From: Rothia koreensis
GTDB taxonomy: Bacteria > Actinomycetota > Actinomycetes > Actinomycetales > Micrococcaceae
Reading direction: 5' to 3'
NCBI RefSeq assembly: GCF_004136575.1
Contig: NZ_NOIQ01000008.1
Span: 1 to 64,000 of the forward strand
Length of the DNA stretch: 64,000 bases
This document shows, one piece after another, positions 42,536-51,096 of the stretch (position 1 is its first letter; every line of letters starts with the position of its first letter). The notes under the pieces are model-generated. The model ran no database searches. It saw only the letters and a program-made list of their open reading frames with translations, and was not told where the DNA came from. The translations under genes and the position numbers were made by a program.

Positions 42536-42785
42536 GCCGAGAATCAAGTGGAACCTAGAAGGCTTCCGCCAGTTGAGGCAGTCGCCGGCTATCAAGCAGG
42601 ACTTGATGAACCGTGCCCAACGTGTGGCCGCGTCCGCTGGGGGCGAGGCTATGGGGTACATGGTCACGGACCTGACTTTGGAGCGGCCTCGTGGGGCCGT
42701 GTCGGTCATGGCGACGGGGAAGGCGAAGGCTGATAACCGGAAGCGTAATTCGCTGATTCGGGGATTGGATGCGGGCCGTGGTTAG
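42528..42785 (+). CDS. neck/tail-completion protein (HK97 gp10-like)
   Basis: 85 residues (PRIKWNLEGFRQLRQSPAIK, NRAQRVAASAGGEAMG). Short versions of the gp10-like neck protein look like this. Overlaps neighbours by 8 and 17 nt. Confidence 0.65.
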   Translation: MGKPRIKWNLEGFRQLRQSPAIKQDLMNRAQRVAASAGGEAMGYMVTDLTLERPRGAVSVMATGKAKADNRKRNSLIRGLDAGRG

Positions 42786-43170
42786 TGCTTTCGATGATCC
42801 TGTTGTGGCGGCTGTCCGGTATCTGAGGCCGTATGTGCGCCGCGTGGAGGGCGGTGAGCCGGATGGGAAGGATTACGACCCGGACGAGCTCATTGTCATT
42901 GTCCAGGATGGCGGCGGTGCAGGTGAGTACGCTTACCAGCTTTCCGATACCCGGCTGACGTTCGAAGTCAGGTCGGGGGATCGTGGGTTAGCCGCTGACA
43001 CGGCCACTTTGGTAGATGCCCTGATCCGTGACTGGCCGTACCGTTCCGGTGGTGTCTATTACCGTGGCGCGCTGTCGCGACCGACGTTCTCCCCGGAGGC
43101 TGATCGGCGTATCCCGGCGTATGTGTGGACGGTGAACCTGTCGTTCCGTGGGCATTCGCTGTCTGTCTAA
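42769..43170 (+). CDS. tail terminator protein
   Basis: 133 residues: VVAAVRYLRPYVRRVEGGEP, LTFEVRSGDRGLAADTATLV, ending in VWTVNLSFRGHSL. Fourth connector gene before the tail tube, the usual place of the terminator that caps the tail. GTG 42778 is an alternative start. A terminator follows. Confidence 0.72.
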   Translation: MRAVVSAFDDPVVAAVRYLRPYVRRVEGGEPDGKDYDPDELIVIVQDGGGAGEYAYQLSDTRLTFEVRSGDRGLAADTATLVDALIRDWPYRSGGVYYRGALSRPTFSPEADRRIPAYVWTVNLSFRGHSLSV

Positions 43171-43190
43171 CTACATAAGTATTTTCTCTG

Positions 43191-43218
43191 ACCCTCACAT
43201 GTTGTGGGGGTCTTTTTT
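43191..43218 (+). terminator. rho-independent terminator
   Basis: ACCCTCACA (43191-43199) pairs with TGTGGGGGT (43203-43211) around a 3-nt loop, followed by C and six T, then ATGCC. Confidence 0.85.
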
Positions 43219-43250
43219 ATGCCCAATTTCGGGCTGGAAAGGATCACAAA

Positions 43251-43859
43251 TTGGCTGATAAAGATTTCACCGATGTGATTGTCAACAAGCCGTCGAACGT
43301 TGGTGGCGGCATCACCTGCGGGCCTATCGGTTCTGTCATCCCCGAGGATGCTACGAGCAAGCTCCCTGAGACGCAGGACCTTTTGGGTCTGGTCTCGTCA
43401 GACGGGGTGACCCTGACTACCGATTCCTCCGACGAGGACATCTTCGTGTGGGGCGGCGTCAAGGCTCGTAAGGTCCGGTCGGAGTTCTCGGCGACCTTCG
43501 GTGCGGTCCTTTACTCGACGGCTAACCCGAAGACGCTGCGCGCTGTTCTGGGCGATGACAACGTCGACGTTTCGGGCGGGAAGATTACCGTCACTCACTC
43601 GTCGGACCTGTCGCCTGAACAGGTGTTCACCGTGGAGACGAAGGACCCCGGCACGAATACTGCCCGTCGTTTCTATATCCCGAAGGGGCAGCTGACTGTT
43701 TCGGGCGACCGGACTCTGGTTGATGCTGAGGCGGATAGCTTCGAGGTCACTATCGAGGCGCTTGTCGATCCCGAGACCGGTGTTTGCTTCTACGAGTACA
43801 TCGAGAAGACCGACGGGACTTCGTTCGAGGCGAGCGGTGATGTGTCGGGGGAAGGCTGA
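43251..43859 (+). CDS. major tail protein
   Basis: 202 residues from TTG 43251, which has AAAGGA 8 nt upstream. Beta-rich tail-tube protein: GGGITCGPIGSVIPEDATSK, VRSEFSATFGAVLYSTANPK, FTVETKDPGTNTARRFYIPK, EADSFEVTIEALVDPETGV. A -1 extension is possible at the stop (next entry). Confidence 0.85.
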   Translation: MADKDFTDVIVNKPSNVGGGITCGPIGSVIPEDATSKLPETQDLLGLVSSDGVTLTTDSSDEDIFVWGGVKARKVRSEFSATFGAVLYSTANPKTLRAVLGDDNVDVSGGKITVTHSSDLSPEQVFTVETKDPGTNTARRFYIPKGQLTVSGDRTLVDAEADSFEVTIEALVDPETGVCFYEYIEKTDGTSFEASGDVSGEG

Positions 43860-43918
43860 CGCCGGGGAACAGCACGTTTCCCGGCGCTAATTCGTTTCCG
43901 AGTAATGGAGGTAAATGA
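43847..43918 (+). other. candidate -1 frameshift extension of the major tail protein
   Basis: The 0 frame reads TCG GGG GAA GGC TGA; a five-G run (43847-43851) allows a -1 slip. The -1 frame then reads RLTPGNSTFPGANSFPSNGG and K to TGA 43916-43918, which overlaps the next ATG. A perfect 7-bp hairpin CGCCGGG/CCCGGCG (43860-43866, 43880-43886) follows 6 nt after the GAA codon. The peptide matches the capsid extension motif TPG...FPG...P. Confidence 0.5.
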
Positions 43919-44232
43919 TGGCTTATGTTAAGCAGTCCTGGAAGGACGGCAAGGAGGGCGGCACGCCTATCACGGCGGCTCGCCTGAGTCATATTGAGGA
44001 TGGTATCGCGTCTGTTCCGGCTGGTCCCAAGGGCGACGCCGGCCCGAAGGGTGACCCTGGCCCGAAGGGTGATGCCGGTGCAGCTGGTGCGGCTGGTCCG
44101 AAGGGTGACAAGGGCGATGCCGGCCCTAAGGGCGATACCGGCGCTAAAGGCGCTGACGGGTTCCCCACTAAAGAACAGTGGGAGGCCCTGGTTGCTCGTG
44201 TGACCGCCCTCGAGGGCAAGGCAAAATCCTAA
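43918..44232 (+). CDS. collagen-like tail-associated protein
   Basis: 104 residues. N-terminal [24 protein letters not shown], a block of about 15 Gly-X-Y triplets ([20 protein letters not shown] and on), and a helical C-terminus ([17 protein letters not shown]). Should form a trimeric triple helix. Its place between tail tube and chaperone genes suggests a virion decoration rather than a tip fibre. Confidence 0.8.
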   Translation: MAYVKQSWKDGKEGGTPITAARLSHIEDGIASVPAGPKGDAGPKGDPGPKGDAGAAGAAGPKGDKGDAGPKGDTGAKGADGFPTKEQWEALVARVTALEGKAKS

Positions 44233-44247
44233 ACCCGTATCTAGATC

Positions 44248-44288
44248 CCGGCCCGTGCGTGGACAGCGACTCCCCGCGCACGGGCCGG
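44248..44288 (+). terminator. 12-bp GC hairpin before the tail chaperone genes
   Basis: CCGGCCCGTGCG (44248-44259) pairs perfectly with CGCACGGGCCGG (44277-44288). No T-run follows directly; CTTTTTGCTTTT comes 33 nt later. Probably a terminator or mRNA-processing structure. Confidence 0.6.
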
Positions 44289-44345
44289 ACCCAACCAATG
44301 GGTGAACTTATCCAAGGGGTCGCTTTTTGCTTTTAAGGAGTCGTT

Positions 44346-44645
44346 ATGGCTGAGGCCAAAAAGAAGGTAGTCCGCAAGGCCGCGAAGCGGTACGAGATGG
44401 TGAAGTTCACCAACGAGAACTTCGAGGGCGAGTTCGTTCTTCCGAAGTTCGCACCTCCGCTGGGCGTGATGCGTCGTATCCAGGACGGGGACGTTTCCAA
44501 ACTGATCCAGTGGCTCGAGGATGCTCAGGTGGACCCGGATTATCTCGAGGCGATCGATTCCCTCGACATTGAGGGCGAGCTGGAACAGTTCATCACTGAT
44601 TGGACACAGGGGCAGTTGGCTAACGCCCCAAAATCTTCGGACTGA
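44346..44645 (+). CDS. tail assembly chaperone (gpG-like)
   Basis: 99 residues: YEMVKFTNENFEGEFVLPKF, RIQDGDVSKLIQWLEDAQ, FITDWTQGQLANAP. Coats the tape measure during tail assembly. The slippery heptamer C CCA AAA (44627-44633) near its end allows a -1 shift into the downstream frame. Confidence 0.85.
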   Translation: MAEAKKKVVRKAAKRYEMVKFTNENFEGEFVLPKFAPPLGVMRRIQDGDVSKLIQWLEDAQVDPDYLEAIDSLDIEGELEQFITDWTQGQLANAPKSSD

Positions 44646-45028
44646 TCTCCGAGTATGACCAATACCCCTCGGCTGTAGTGGCTCGACTGATGGAGTTCGG
44701 GTTGCGGTGGCCGAGGGCCGATGAGGAATGCGACTGGTGGGACGAGATGATTTCCGCCGTCGAGACCGAGCCGATGGATGGGCCGTTGCATCGGGCGCGG
44801 AACCCGAAGGACTGGCACTGGTACGTGCCGGGGTACAACGAACAGGTGACCCTGGTGGAGCTCACGGCCATGGCTAACTGGCAGCGCGCCGGTGGCAAGG
44901 GCATGCGCCCTAAACCGGCGAAACGTCCGTGGGACAAGAAGAACACTCAACGGAAGATCACCCCGGATAAGGGCACTGACACCGACGAGTACTTGAAGTG
45001 GTTGGAGGGCCGTTTCGCGAAAGCGTGA
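44346..45028 (+). CDS. tail assembly chaperone fusion (gpGT-like) by -1 frameshift
   Basis: After CCCAAAA at 44627-44633 the -1 frame reads IFGLISEYDQYPSAVVARLM and continues through FGLRWPRADEECDWWDEM to 45028, giving a fusion of about 227 residues. The second frame has no good independent start, and the layout just before the tape measure gene is the classic gpG/gpGT arrangement. Confidence 0.85.
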
Positions 45029-45041
45029 CGGTCCTTTTTTT
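45006..45041 (+). terminator. terminator at the end of the chaperone gene
   Basis: AGGGCCGT (45006-45013) pairs with ACGGTCCT (45028-45035), with an inner CGC-GAAA-GCG hairpin and a run of seven T, then ATGCC. Confidence 0.82.
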
Positions 45042-45063
45042 ATGCCTAAGTGGAGGTTTGAGA

Positions 45064-48000
45064 ATGGTCGCCAAGATGGAGCTTGCCAGCGCTTACGTGA
45101 CGCTGAACGTGTCCACGAAGCAGATGGGCAAGCAGATCGGGCAGATGTTCGGTCAAGCGGAGTCTCAAGCCTCCACCACCGGGCAGAAAATGGGCAAGTC
45201 CATCCAGAAGGGCTTGAACGCTGCGTCAACCTCGACTGTCGAGGACTTGCAGAAACGGCTGACTTCCGGTGAAGAGAAGCTGGCTGCTGCCACGGAACGG
45301 GGATCCCGTCGACGGTCAGCGGCGGCCCGTGGTGTTGAGATCGCTGAGGCGAAGCTCAACGAGGTCAAGGAAAAGGGCAACGCGAAGAACTCTCAGATTC
45401 TCGCGGCTGAGAATCGCCTCATTAAAGCGCGGGAGAAGTACACCCAGGTCTCGCGGGACGCGGTTACTCAGATTTCTGGGTATGCGAAAGAGGTCCAGGC
45501 GTCGAAGTCCGCTCTCGACGAGTTGTCTACGGCGTCGACGAAGTCCGGGGGAGCGGTCCGTGCCGCGTTCTCGGGTATCGGCCAGAAGATCGGGTCGGCG
45601 TTCAGCGGGGCGAAGTCTGCCGCATCTACCGCGTTTAGTGGTGTCCAGTCGGCGGCCAGTGTTGCCGCTGGTGCGGTGAAGTCCACGTTCGCCGGTGTCG
45701 GGTCGTTCTTGAAGAACGTTTTTACCGGGAACTTCTCGGGCGCGTTCAATCAGGTCGTGACCGGGGCGAAGACTGCCGGGTCTGCCGTGTCTACGGCGTT
45801 CTCGAACGTGTGGGGTGGATTCCGTAACGGCCTGGCTAATGCGAGGTCGAGTATCGCTTCCACGGCTGGCGGCATGGTGTCGTCGTTTACGGGTGCGGCG
45901 TCGTCCACGGGCGAGGCTGTGCGTAGTGGCCTGTCTCGCGGTTTCACGGGGATCAAAACGGTTGCTTCCCGTTCGGCGGCGGAGAATTTCGCCGCTTTCA
46001 CGTCGGGCGCGGGCCGTGCCGCTTCGACGGTCGGTAACGCTTTGTCGGGTGGTTTCCGGGCCACTGTGGGCGCGGCCCGTAGTGCGGCGGCCAATGGGGC
46101 TAGTGCCCTGACTAGTGGTTTCTCTAAGGCCGGTTCCGCTATCTCGAGTGGTGTTTCTCGGAGCCTTAGCAGTTTGTCGGGTATCGCTGGCCGGGTCGGC
46201 GCTGAGGCCGGTCAATCCATGACAAATGGCATCATGGCGAAGATGAAGGGCCTGCCAGCTATGATCGGTGGCCTTGTTGGTCTCGGTGGTGCTGGCGCTG
46301 TCCTGTCCTCCGGGTTCAACCGGTTGATGGACTTGCAGAAGTCCGACATCGTCTTTAAGAATTTGGGCCTGTCGTCAAAGCAGACGGCCGGGCTGATGGA
46401 CAGCCTCAATAAGGCTGTTACGGGCACGAGTGTGTCCCTGTCGGATGCGTCCAAGAACGCCTCGCTGCTGATGCAGTCGGGCGTGAAGCTCGGCCCTGAG
46501 CTGGACGCGTCCACGAAGGCGTTGACGAACCTCGCGGCGGCATCCGGGGCGTCGGCTACCGATATTGGCACAATCATGACCCAGATCAAGGCATCTGGGC
46601 AGCTCTACGCGGGCGACGCTCTACAGCTGATGCAGCGCGGCGTTCCGGTGTATAGCTATCTTGCTAAGTCGATGGGCAAGACCACCGATGAGGTTAAGAA
46701 GCTCGGCTCTGAGGGCAAGATTTCCTACGAGGATTTCGTCAAGGCCGTGAACGAGAACACGGGCGACTTGGCGAAGGAAATGGGCCAAACCCTTCCCGCG
46801 AAAATCGGCATCTTGAAGACCGCCTTCGCATCATTCGGGGCAGAGCTGATTAAGCCATTCGTCGGCCCGATGACTCAAGCCGTGGACGCTATTACCGGCG
46901 TCCTCAAGGACACTATTACCCCTGCGATCAAACAGTTCGCCGAATGGCTGAACTCTGGTTCCAAGTCTGCCGAGATATTCAAGGGCGTAGCTATTGTCCT
47001 CGCGGTCGCGATTACGGCGGCTGCCGTTGCATTCGGTGGTATGGCTGTCGGCATCATGGCCGTCAACGCGGCAGTGGGTATTTTCAACGTACTGACGGGC
47101 GGAATCCTGATATGGATTGGCGTCGCTATTGCTGCTATCGCTGGTCTGGTCGTTGGTTTCATTCAGATGTACAACAAGGTCGGCTGGTTCCACGATGCTG
47201 TTGATGCAGCGTTCAAGGGCATCAAAGACGTCGTAGCAGTATTCGTCGGGTGGTGGACCGGCACGGCGTGGCCGGCTATCCAAACTGGCCTTGAAGCGAT
47301 TGGGCGTGGCTTCAATTGGTTGTGGCAGAACGTGATCGTCCCTGCGTGGAACGGGATCGTCACTGCCGCTCAGTGGGCGTGGGACAGCATCTTGAAGCCG
47401 ATCTTCACGGCCATAGCCTGGATGATTACGGACTTCGTGGGTCCTGTCTTCACGTGGTTGTGGCAGTCGATCATTGTCCCCGCGTGGAACGCGATCGTTC
47501 AGATCGCACAGTGGGCGTGGGAGAACGTCCTTAAGCCGATCTTTACAGACATCAGCAACTTCGTCCGCGACGTGGTTGGGCCTGTGTTCAGTTGGTTGTG
47601 GGAGAACGCGATCAAACCGGCCTGGGATGCGATTAGTACTGCGATCTCGTGGGCGTGGGAGAACATCATCAAGCCGGTCTTCGGTTTCATCGTCGAGATC
47701 CTCCAGAACGTTGTTGGACCTGTGTTCCAGTGGTTGCTGGACTTCGTAGTCGTCCCGGTGTTCCAGGGGATCGGCCTCGTGATCCTGGCGGCCTGGGAGA
47801 TCATCAAGGGCGTCTTCACGGTCCTGGGCTGGATCATCCAGAACGTCCTCGGCCCGGTGTTCGTGTGGCTGTGGCAGTCCGTCATTGTCCCGGCCTGGAA
47901 TGGTATTGCTGCGGTCATTACTTGGGCGTGGAACTCGATCATCAAGCCGGCCTGGGATGCGATCAACTGGTTCATCAACGCGATCCTCGTTCCAGTTTTC

Positions 48001-50205
48001 AATTGGCTCCGGGGCGTGGTATCTGCCGTGTGGAACGGGATCGTTGCGGTGATTTCCTGGGCGTGGAACGTGATGATTCTGCCGTTGTGGAACGCGATCA
48101 ACGCGTTCATCAACGGGATTCTGGTTCCGGTGTTCAATTGGCTCCGCGCTGTAGTTTCCGCTGTGTGGAACGGGATCGTCGCGGTCATCCAATGGGCGTG
48201 GAATACGATCATCCTTCCGATCTGGAACGCGATCAACGCGTTCATCAACACGATCCTCGTACCGGTGTTCAACTGGCTCCGGTCGGTGATTGTCGCGGTG
48301 TGGAATGGGATCGTGGCCGCGATCCAGTGGGCCTGGAACGTCATGATCCGTCCCGCGTGGGACGCGATCAAATGGTTTATTGATAATATCCTGATTCCAG
48401 CTTTTCAGTGGCTTGGCACTAAAATCAAAATGATCTGGGATTGGATCGGTAGTATTATCGGTTCAACCTGGACTTGGTTGCGGGATAGTATCTTTAACCC
48501 GATGATGAATTTCATCCAAAACAACCTTGTCCAGGCTTGGGATAACACGGCTAATCTTATCCGCGACGCGTGGGATAAGCTCCGTGATGCTGTGAAGAAG
48601 CCAATTAAGTTCGTTGTTGATGAGGTCGTTAATCCGTTCGTTGGTGCCTACAACACCGTCAAGAAGGCTTGGGGCGGTAAGGATATTGACGAGCTTAAAC
48701 CTAAGGGTTGGGCGACGGGCGGTTATACTGGTCCGGGCGGTAAATACGATCCGGCTGGTATTGTTCACGCTGACGAGTACGTCATCAAGAAGTCCTCGCG
48801 TAAGAAGTTCGAGCAACGCTATCCCGGTTACCTGGATGCGATTAACTCGACGGGCGACCTGCCCAATTCGCCCAAGAATGCGTACGCTAAGGGCGGTAAC
48901 GGTATTGCTGCGGGTACAGTGCCGCCTCACGGTCCCGGCACTAACGTGTGGGGGTCGATGCAGGCGGAGGCGTCTAAGGCCGGCAAAATGGTTTTCAAGG
49001 CCACTAACATTAGTGGTGTTGATACCGAGTCGGCGGCGCGAGCCTGGATGGGTCGTTCTGCTCTTGATGTGAAGATGGGTAACGGCGGCCCTGGTGTGTC
49101 GAGCTTCATCAATGGCAACTCGGGCGGTTGGGGGTTCTACTCGGGGAACCAGATTCAGGTTTCCTCAGCTGTTCCCGCTCACCGTGTCCGTGGCGTTCTG
49201 GTCCACGAGATGGGCCACGCGCTCGGTCTGGACCACGTTGCTAACGGCGATTCCAGCTCGGTCATGGACCACATGATGACCGGTGGTGACTGGCCGCACT
49301 CGGGCGACTATCAGGCGCTACGGGAGTTGTGGGGTGAGCCTGGCAAGGGCGTTAAGACCTACGAGAACCCTGGCGGCGGCGGTGGCGGGTCGTCCTGGAT
49401 TGTTGAGGCTGTCCGCAAGATTGTGGATAGCGTGTTCAACAAGGGGCGCGACCTGGCACGTGGCAAGTTTAAGGGTAATGATTTCGTCGAGGACGGTATT
49501 GGTGTAGGCCAAACCAGCGTTGATGGGATCATTGATTGGCTGAGCCAGCTGTTCGGGGGCGGCGGCTCTAACGATAGCGGCGGTGAGTCGTCTAAGCCGG
49601 CTGAGCAGTGGCGTTCAACGGTCATTGAGGCGCTTAAACGTGTCGGCCTGCCTACGTCTAATGATTACGTGAATGCGTGGATTAGGCAGATTGCTACTGA
49701 GTCGGGCGGTAACCCGAACGCGGTCCAGGGCAACATCGGAGACGTCAACAACGCGTCCGGCGATATTGCTAAGGGTCTTGTGCAGGTGATCGGTGCGACG
49801 TTCGCCGCGTACCGTGACCCGTCCTTGCCGAATGACCGTTTTAACCCGTTGGCGTCCTTGGTGGCCGGTATGCGTTACGCGAAGGCGAGATACGGCGTGT
49901 CAGGAATGCTCGGGGCTATCGGTCACGGGCACGGATATTCCGGTGGTGGCCTCGTGCAACCGGCGAAGCTGTTCGACGGTGGCGGGAAGCTCGAGAAGGG
50001 CGTCCAGTTCATCGACCACCAGCGCGACAAGCCTGACTACGTGCTCACGTCCGAGCAGTGGCGTGCGATGTTCACGATCGCGGAAAACAGTGCATCGAAG
50101 GGCCAGGGCATGGTCATCAACGGCGGTATTCATGGCTACTCGGCTGAGGAAGTCGGACGGGAAGTCATGAAGGAGCAGAAGAAGAGGGAGACCCTGTATG
50201 CCTAA
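45064..50205 (+). CDS. tape measure protein with metzincin and lytic transglycosylase domains
   Basis: 1713 residues; sets tail length. In order: N-terminal coiled region, A/S/G-rich linker, conserved TMP core from about residue 397 (SSGFNRLMDLQKSDIVFKNL ... GILKTAFASFGAELI), membrane helices (about 640-700), tryptophan-rich 45-residue repeats (about 745-1120), a metzincin zinc site VHEMGHALGLDH with SVMDHMM Met-turn (about 1380-1410), and an SLT domain (AWIRQIATESGGNPNAVQGN, catalytic Glu near 1546). The two hydrolases likely open the cell wall during DNA entry. ATG 45064 follows GGAGG. Confidence 0.92.
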   Translation: MVAKMELASAYVTLNVSTKQMGKQIGQMFGQAESQASTTGQKMGKSIQKGLNAASTSTVEDLQKRLTSGEEKLAAATERGSRRRSAAARGVEIAEAKLNEVKEKGNAKNSQILAAENRLIKAREKYTQVSRDAVTQISGYAKEVQASKSALDELSTASTKSGGAVRAAFSGIGQKIGSAFSGAKSAASTAFSGVQSAASVAAGAVKSTFAGVGSFLKNVFTGNFSGAFNQVVTGAKTAGSAVSTAFSNVWGGFRNGLANARSSIASTAGGMVSSFTGAASSTGEAVRSGLSRGFTGIKTVASRSAAENFAAFTSGAGRAASTVGNALSGGFRATVGAARSAAANGASALTSGFSKAGSAISSGVSRSLSSLSGIAGRVGAEAGQSMTNGIMAKMKGLPAMIGGLVGLGGAGAVLSSGFNRLMDLQKSDIVFKNLGLSSKQTAGLMDSLNKAVTGTSVSLSDASKNASLLMQSGVKLGPELDASTKALTNLAAASGASATDIGTIMTQIKASGQLYAGDALQLMQRGVPVYSYLAKSMGKTTDEVKKLGSEGKISYEDFVKAVNENTGDLAKEMGQTLPAKIGILKTAFASFGAELIKPFVGPMTQAVDAITGVLKDTITPAIKQFAEWLNSGSKSAEIFKGVAIVLAVAITAAAVAFGGMAVGIMAVNAAVGIFNVLTGGILIWIGVAIAAIAGLVVGFIQMYNKVGWFHDAVDAAFKGIKDVVAVFVGWWTGTAWPAIQTGLEAIGRGFNWLWQNVIVPAWNGIVTAAQWAWDSILKPIFTAIAWMITDFVGPVFTWLWQSIIVPAWNAIVQIAQWAWENVLKPIFTDISNFVRDVVGPVFSWLWENAIKPAWDAISTAISWAWENIIKPVFGFIVEILQNVVGPVFQWLLDFVVVPVFQGIGLVILAAWEIIKGVFTVLGWIIQNVLGPVFVWLWQSVIVPAWNGIAAVITWAWNSIIKPAWDAINWFINAILVPVFNWLRGVVSAVWNGIVAVISWAWNVMILPLWNAINAFINGILVPVFNWLRAVVSAVWNGIVAVIQWAWNTIILPIWNAINAFINTILVPVFNWLRSVIVAVWNGIVAAIQWAWNVMIRPAWDAIKWFIDNILIPAFQWLGTKIKMIWDWIGSIIGSTWTWLRDSIFNPMMNFIQNNLVQAWDNTANLIRDAWDKLRDAVKKPIKFVVDEVVNPFVGAYNTVKKAWGGKDIDELKPKGWATGGYTGPGGKYDPAGIVHADEYVIKKSSRKKFEQRYPGYLDAINSTGDLPNSPKNAYAKGGNGIAAGTVPPHGPGTNVWGSMQAEASKAGKMVFKATNISGVDTESAARAWMGRSALDVKMGNGGPGVSSFINGNSGGWGFYSGNQIQVSSAVPAHRVRGVLVHEMGHALGLDHVANGDSSSVMDHMMTGGDWPHSGDYQALRELWGEPGKGVKTYENPGGGGGGSSWIVEAVRKIVDSVFNKGRDLARGKFKGNDFVEDGIGVGQTSVDGIIDWLSQLFGGGGSNDSGGESSKPAEQWRSTVIEALKRVGLPTSNDYVNAWIRQIATESGGNPNAVQGNIGDVNNASGDIAKGLVQVIGATFAAYRDPSLPNDRFNPLASLVAGMRYAKARYGVSGMLGAIGHGHGYSGGGLVQPAKLFDGGGKLEKGVQFIDHQRDKPDYVLTSEQWRAMFTIAENSASKGQGMVINGGIHGYSAEEVGREVMKEQKKRETLYA
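47826..48365 (+). repeat. 135-bp (45-aa) tandem repeats in the tape measure gene
   Basis: The phase marker GATCAA recurs at 47961, 48096, 48231 and 48366, exactly 135 bp apart. Each unit encodes WNAINAFIN-ILVPVFNWLR-VWNGIVAVI-WAWN. More diverged copies extend to about 47300. Confidence 0.88.
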
Positions 50206-51088
50206 GTTCGATCCCACAGTGACGATCAGCCGAGGCGGGGAGTCTCTTCGTCTCGGCTTTTCCGTCACTGATGATGGGTACCTACTCAAGCGGGGCGTCA
50301 CGGGTCTGGGTATTGCCCCGGTGGAACACGAGTTCAGTTCGATTCCATCGGGGCATGGTGCCCTCCTTCGGCACACTCGCTTGACTGAGCGGGAGCTGTT
50401 CTTCCCGATCTTCGTCTACGGGGATTCGTATGAGCAGGTGGACAAGCGCCGTGACGCATTGTTCTCGCTCCTGGACCCGGGCAAGGGGCCGGTCAGGGTC
50501 AGTGTCCAGTCACGGACTCGAAACAGCGAGATCCGGTGGGTTGATGCTGTCTATTCCGATGGTTTGGACGGCGACTATGGCGAGGACTTCCGGGGTTGTT
50601 ACCAGCATTTCGGGGTGACCCTGAAAGCCCCGTCCGCGTTCTGGTCCGCTGATCCGGTTTCGAGGCTGTTCCAGCTCGATCCGGGGAAGAAACCGTTCTT
50701 GTCGGAGACGTCCCCGTTCTTCCCGGTGATCCTGTATTCGTCGTCTATTGCTGGCCGCTTTGAGATCCAGGTCAAGGGCGACAAACCGGTCTACCCGGTG
50801 TTCACGGTGACCGGGCCTGGCACTGATTTAAAGATTCAGGCCGGGGAGAAGAAGATTCATTTTACGGGTGACATTGAGGCAGGTCGCCGGATCACGTTCG
50901 ATACGGCTGCCGGGGATGTTTACGACTCCGAGAACCATGACGGCCAGTTGTGGGACCGGGTTTCGTTGGATTCCGACTTCTTCCAGCTCAGCCCTGGGGC
51001 GAACACCGTCACAGTCTCGTTTACCGGGGCCAATGAAAAGTCGTTGTTGGAGCTGACGTACAAGCCGCAATACCTGACGGGCTACTAG
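50198..51088 (+). CDS. distal tail protein (Dit-like)
   Basis: 296 residues. ISRGGESLRLGFSVTDDGYL, ELFFPIFVYGDSYEQVDKRR, LTYKPQYLTGY: matches actinophage Sipho_tail/Dit proteins that form the hub between tube and tip. Overlaps the tape measure stop by 8 nt. Confidence 0.83.
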   Translation: MPKFDPTVTISRGGESLRLGFSVTDDGYLLKRGVTGLGIAPVEHEFSSIPSGHGALLRHTRLTERELFFPIFVYGDSYEQVDKRRDALFSLLDPGKGPVRVSVQSRTRNSEIRWVDAVYSDGLDGDYGEDFRGCYQHFGVTLKAPSAFWSADPVSRLFQLDPGKKPFLSETSPFFPVILYSSSIAGRFEIQVKGDKPVYPVFTVTGPGTDLKIQAGEKKIHFTGDIEAGRRITFDTAAGDVYDSENHDGQLWDRVSLDSDFFQLSPGANTVTVSFTGANEKSLLELTYKPQYLTGY

Positions 51089-51096
51089 GGGGTTCT

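Noticed and set aside
46831-48192. 453-codon open frame antisense to the tape measure repeats
   Set aside because: Low-complexity product of repetitive DNA read backwards.
47826-48365. Regular repeats considered as a CRISPR array
   Set aside because: Repeats are in-frame, 135 bp, without short repeat/unique spacer pattern, and lie within a gene; no cas genes.
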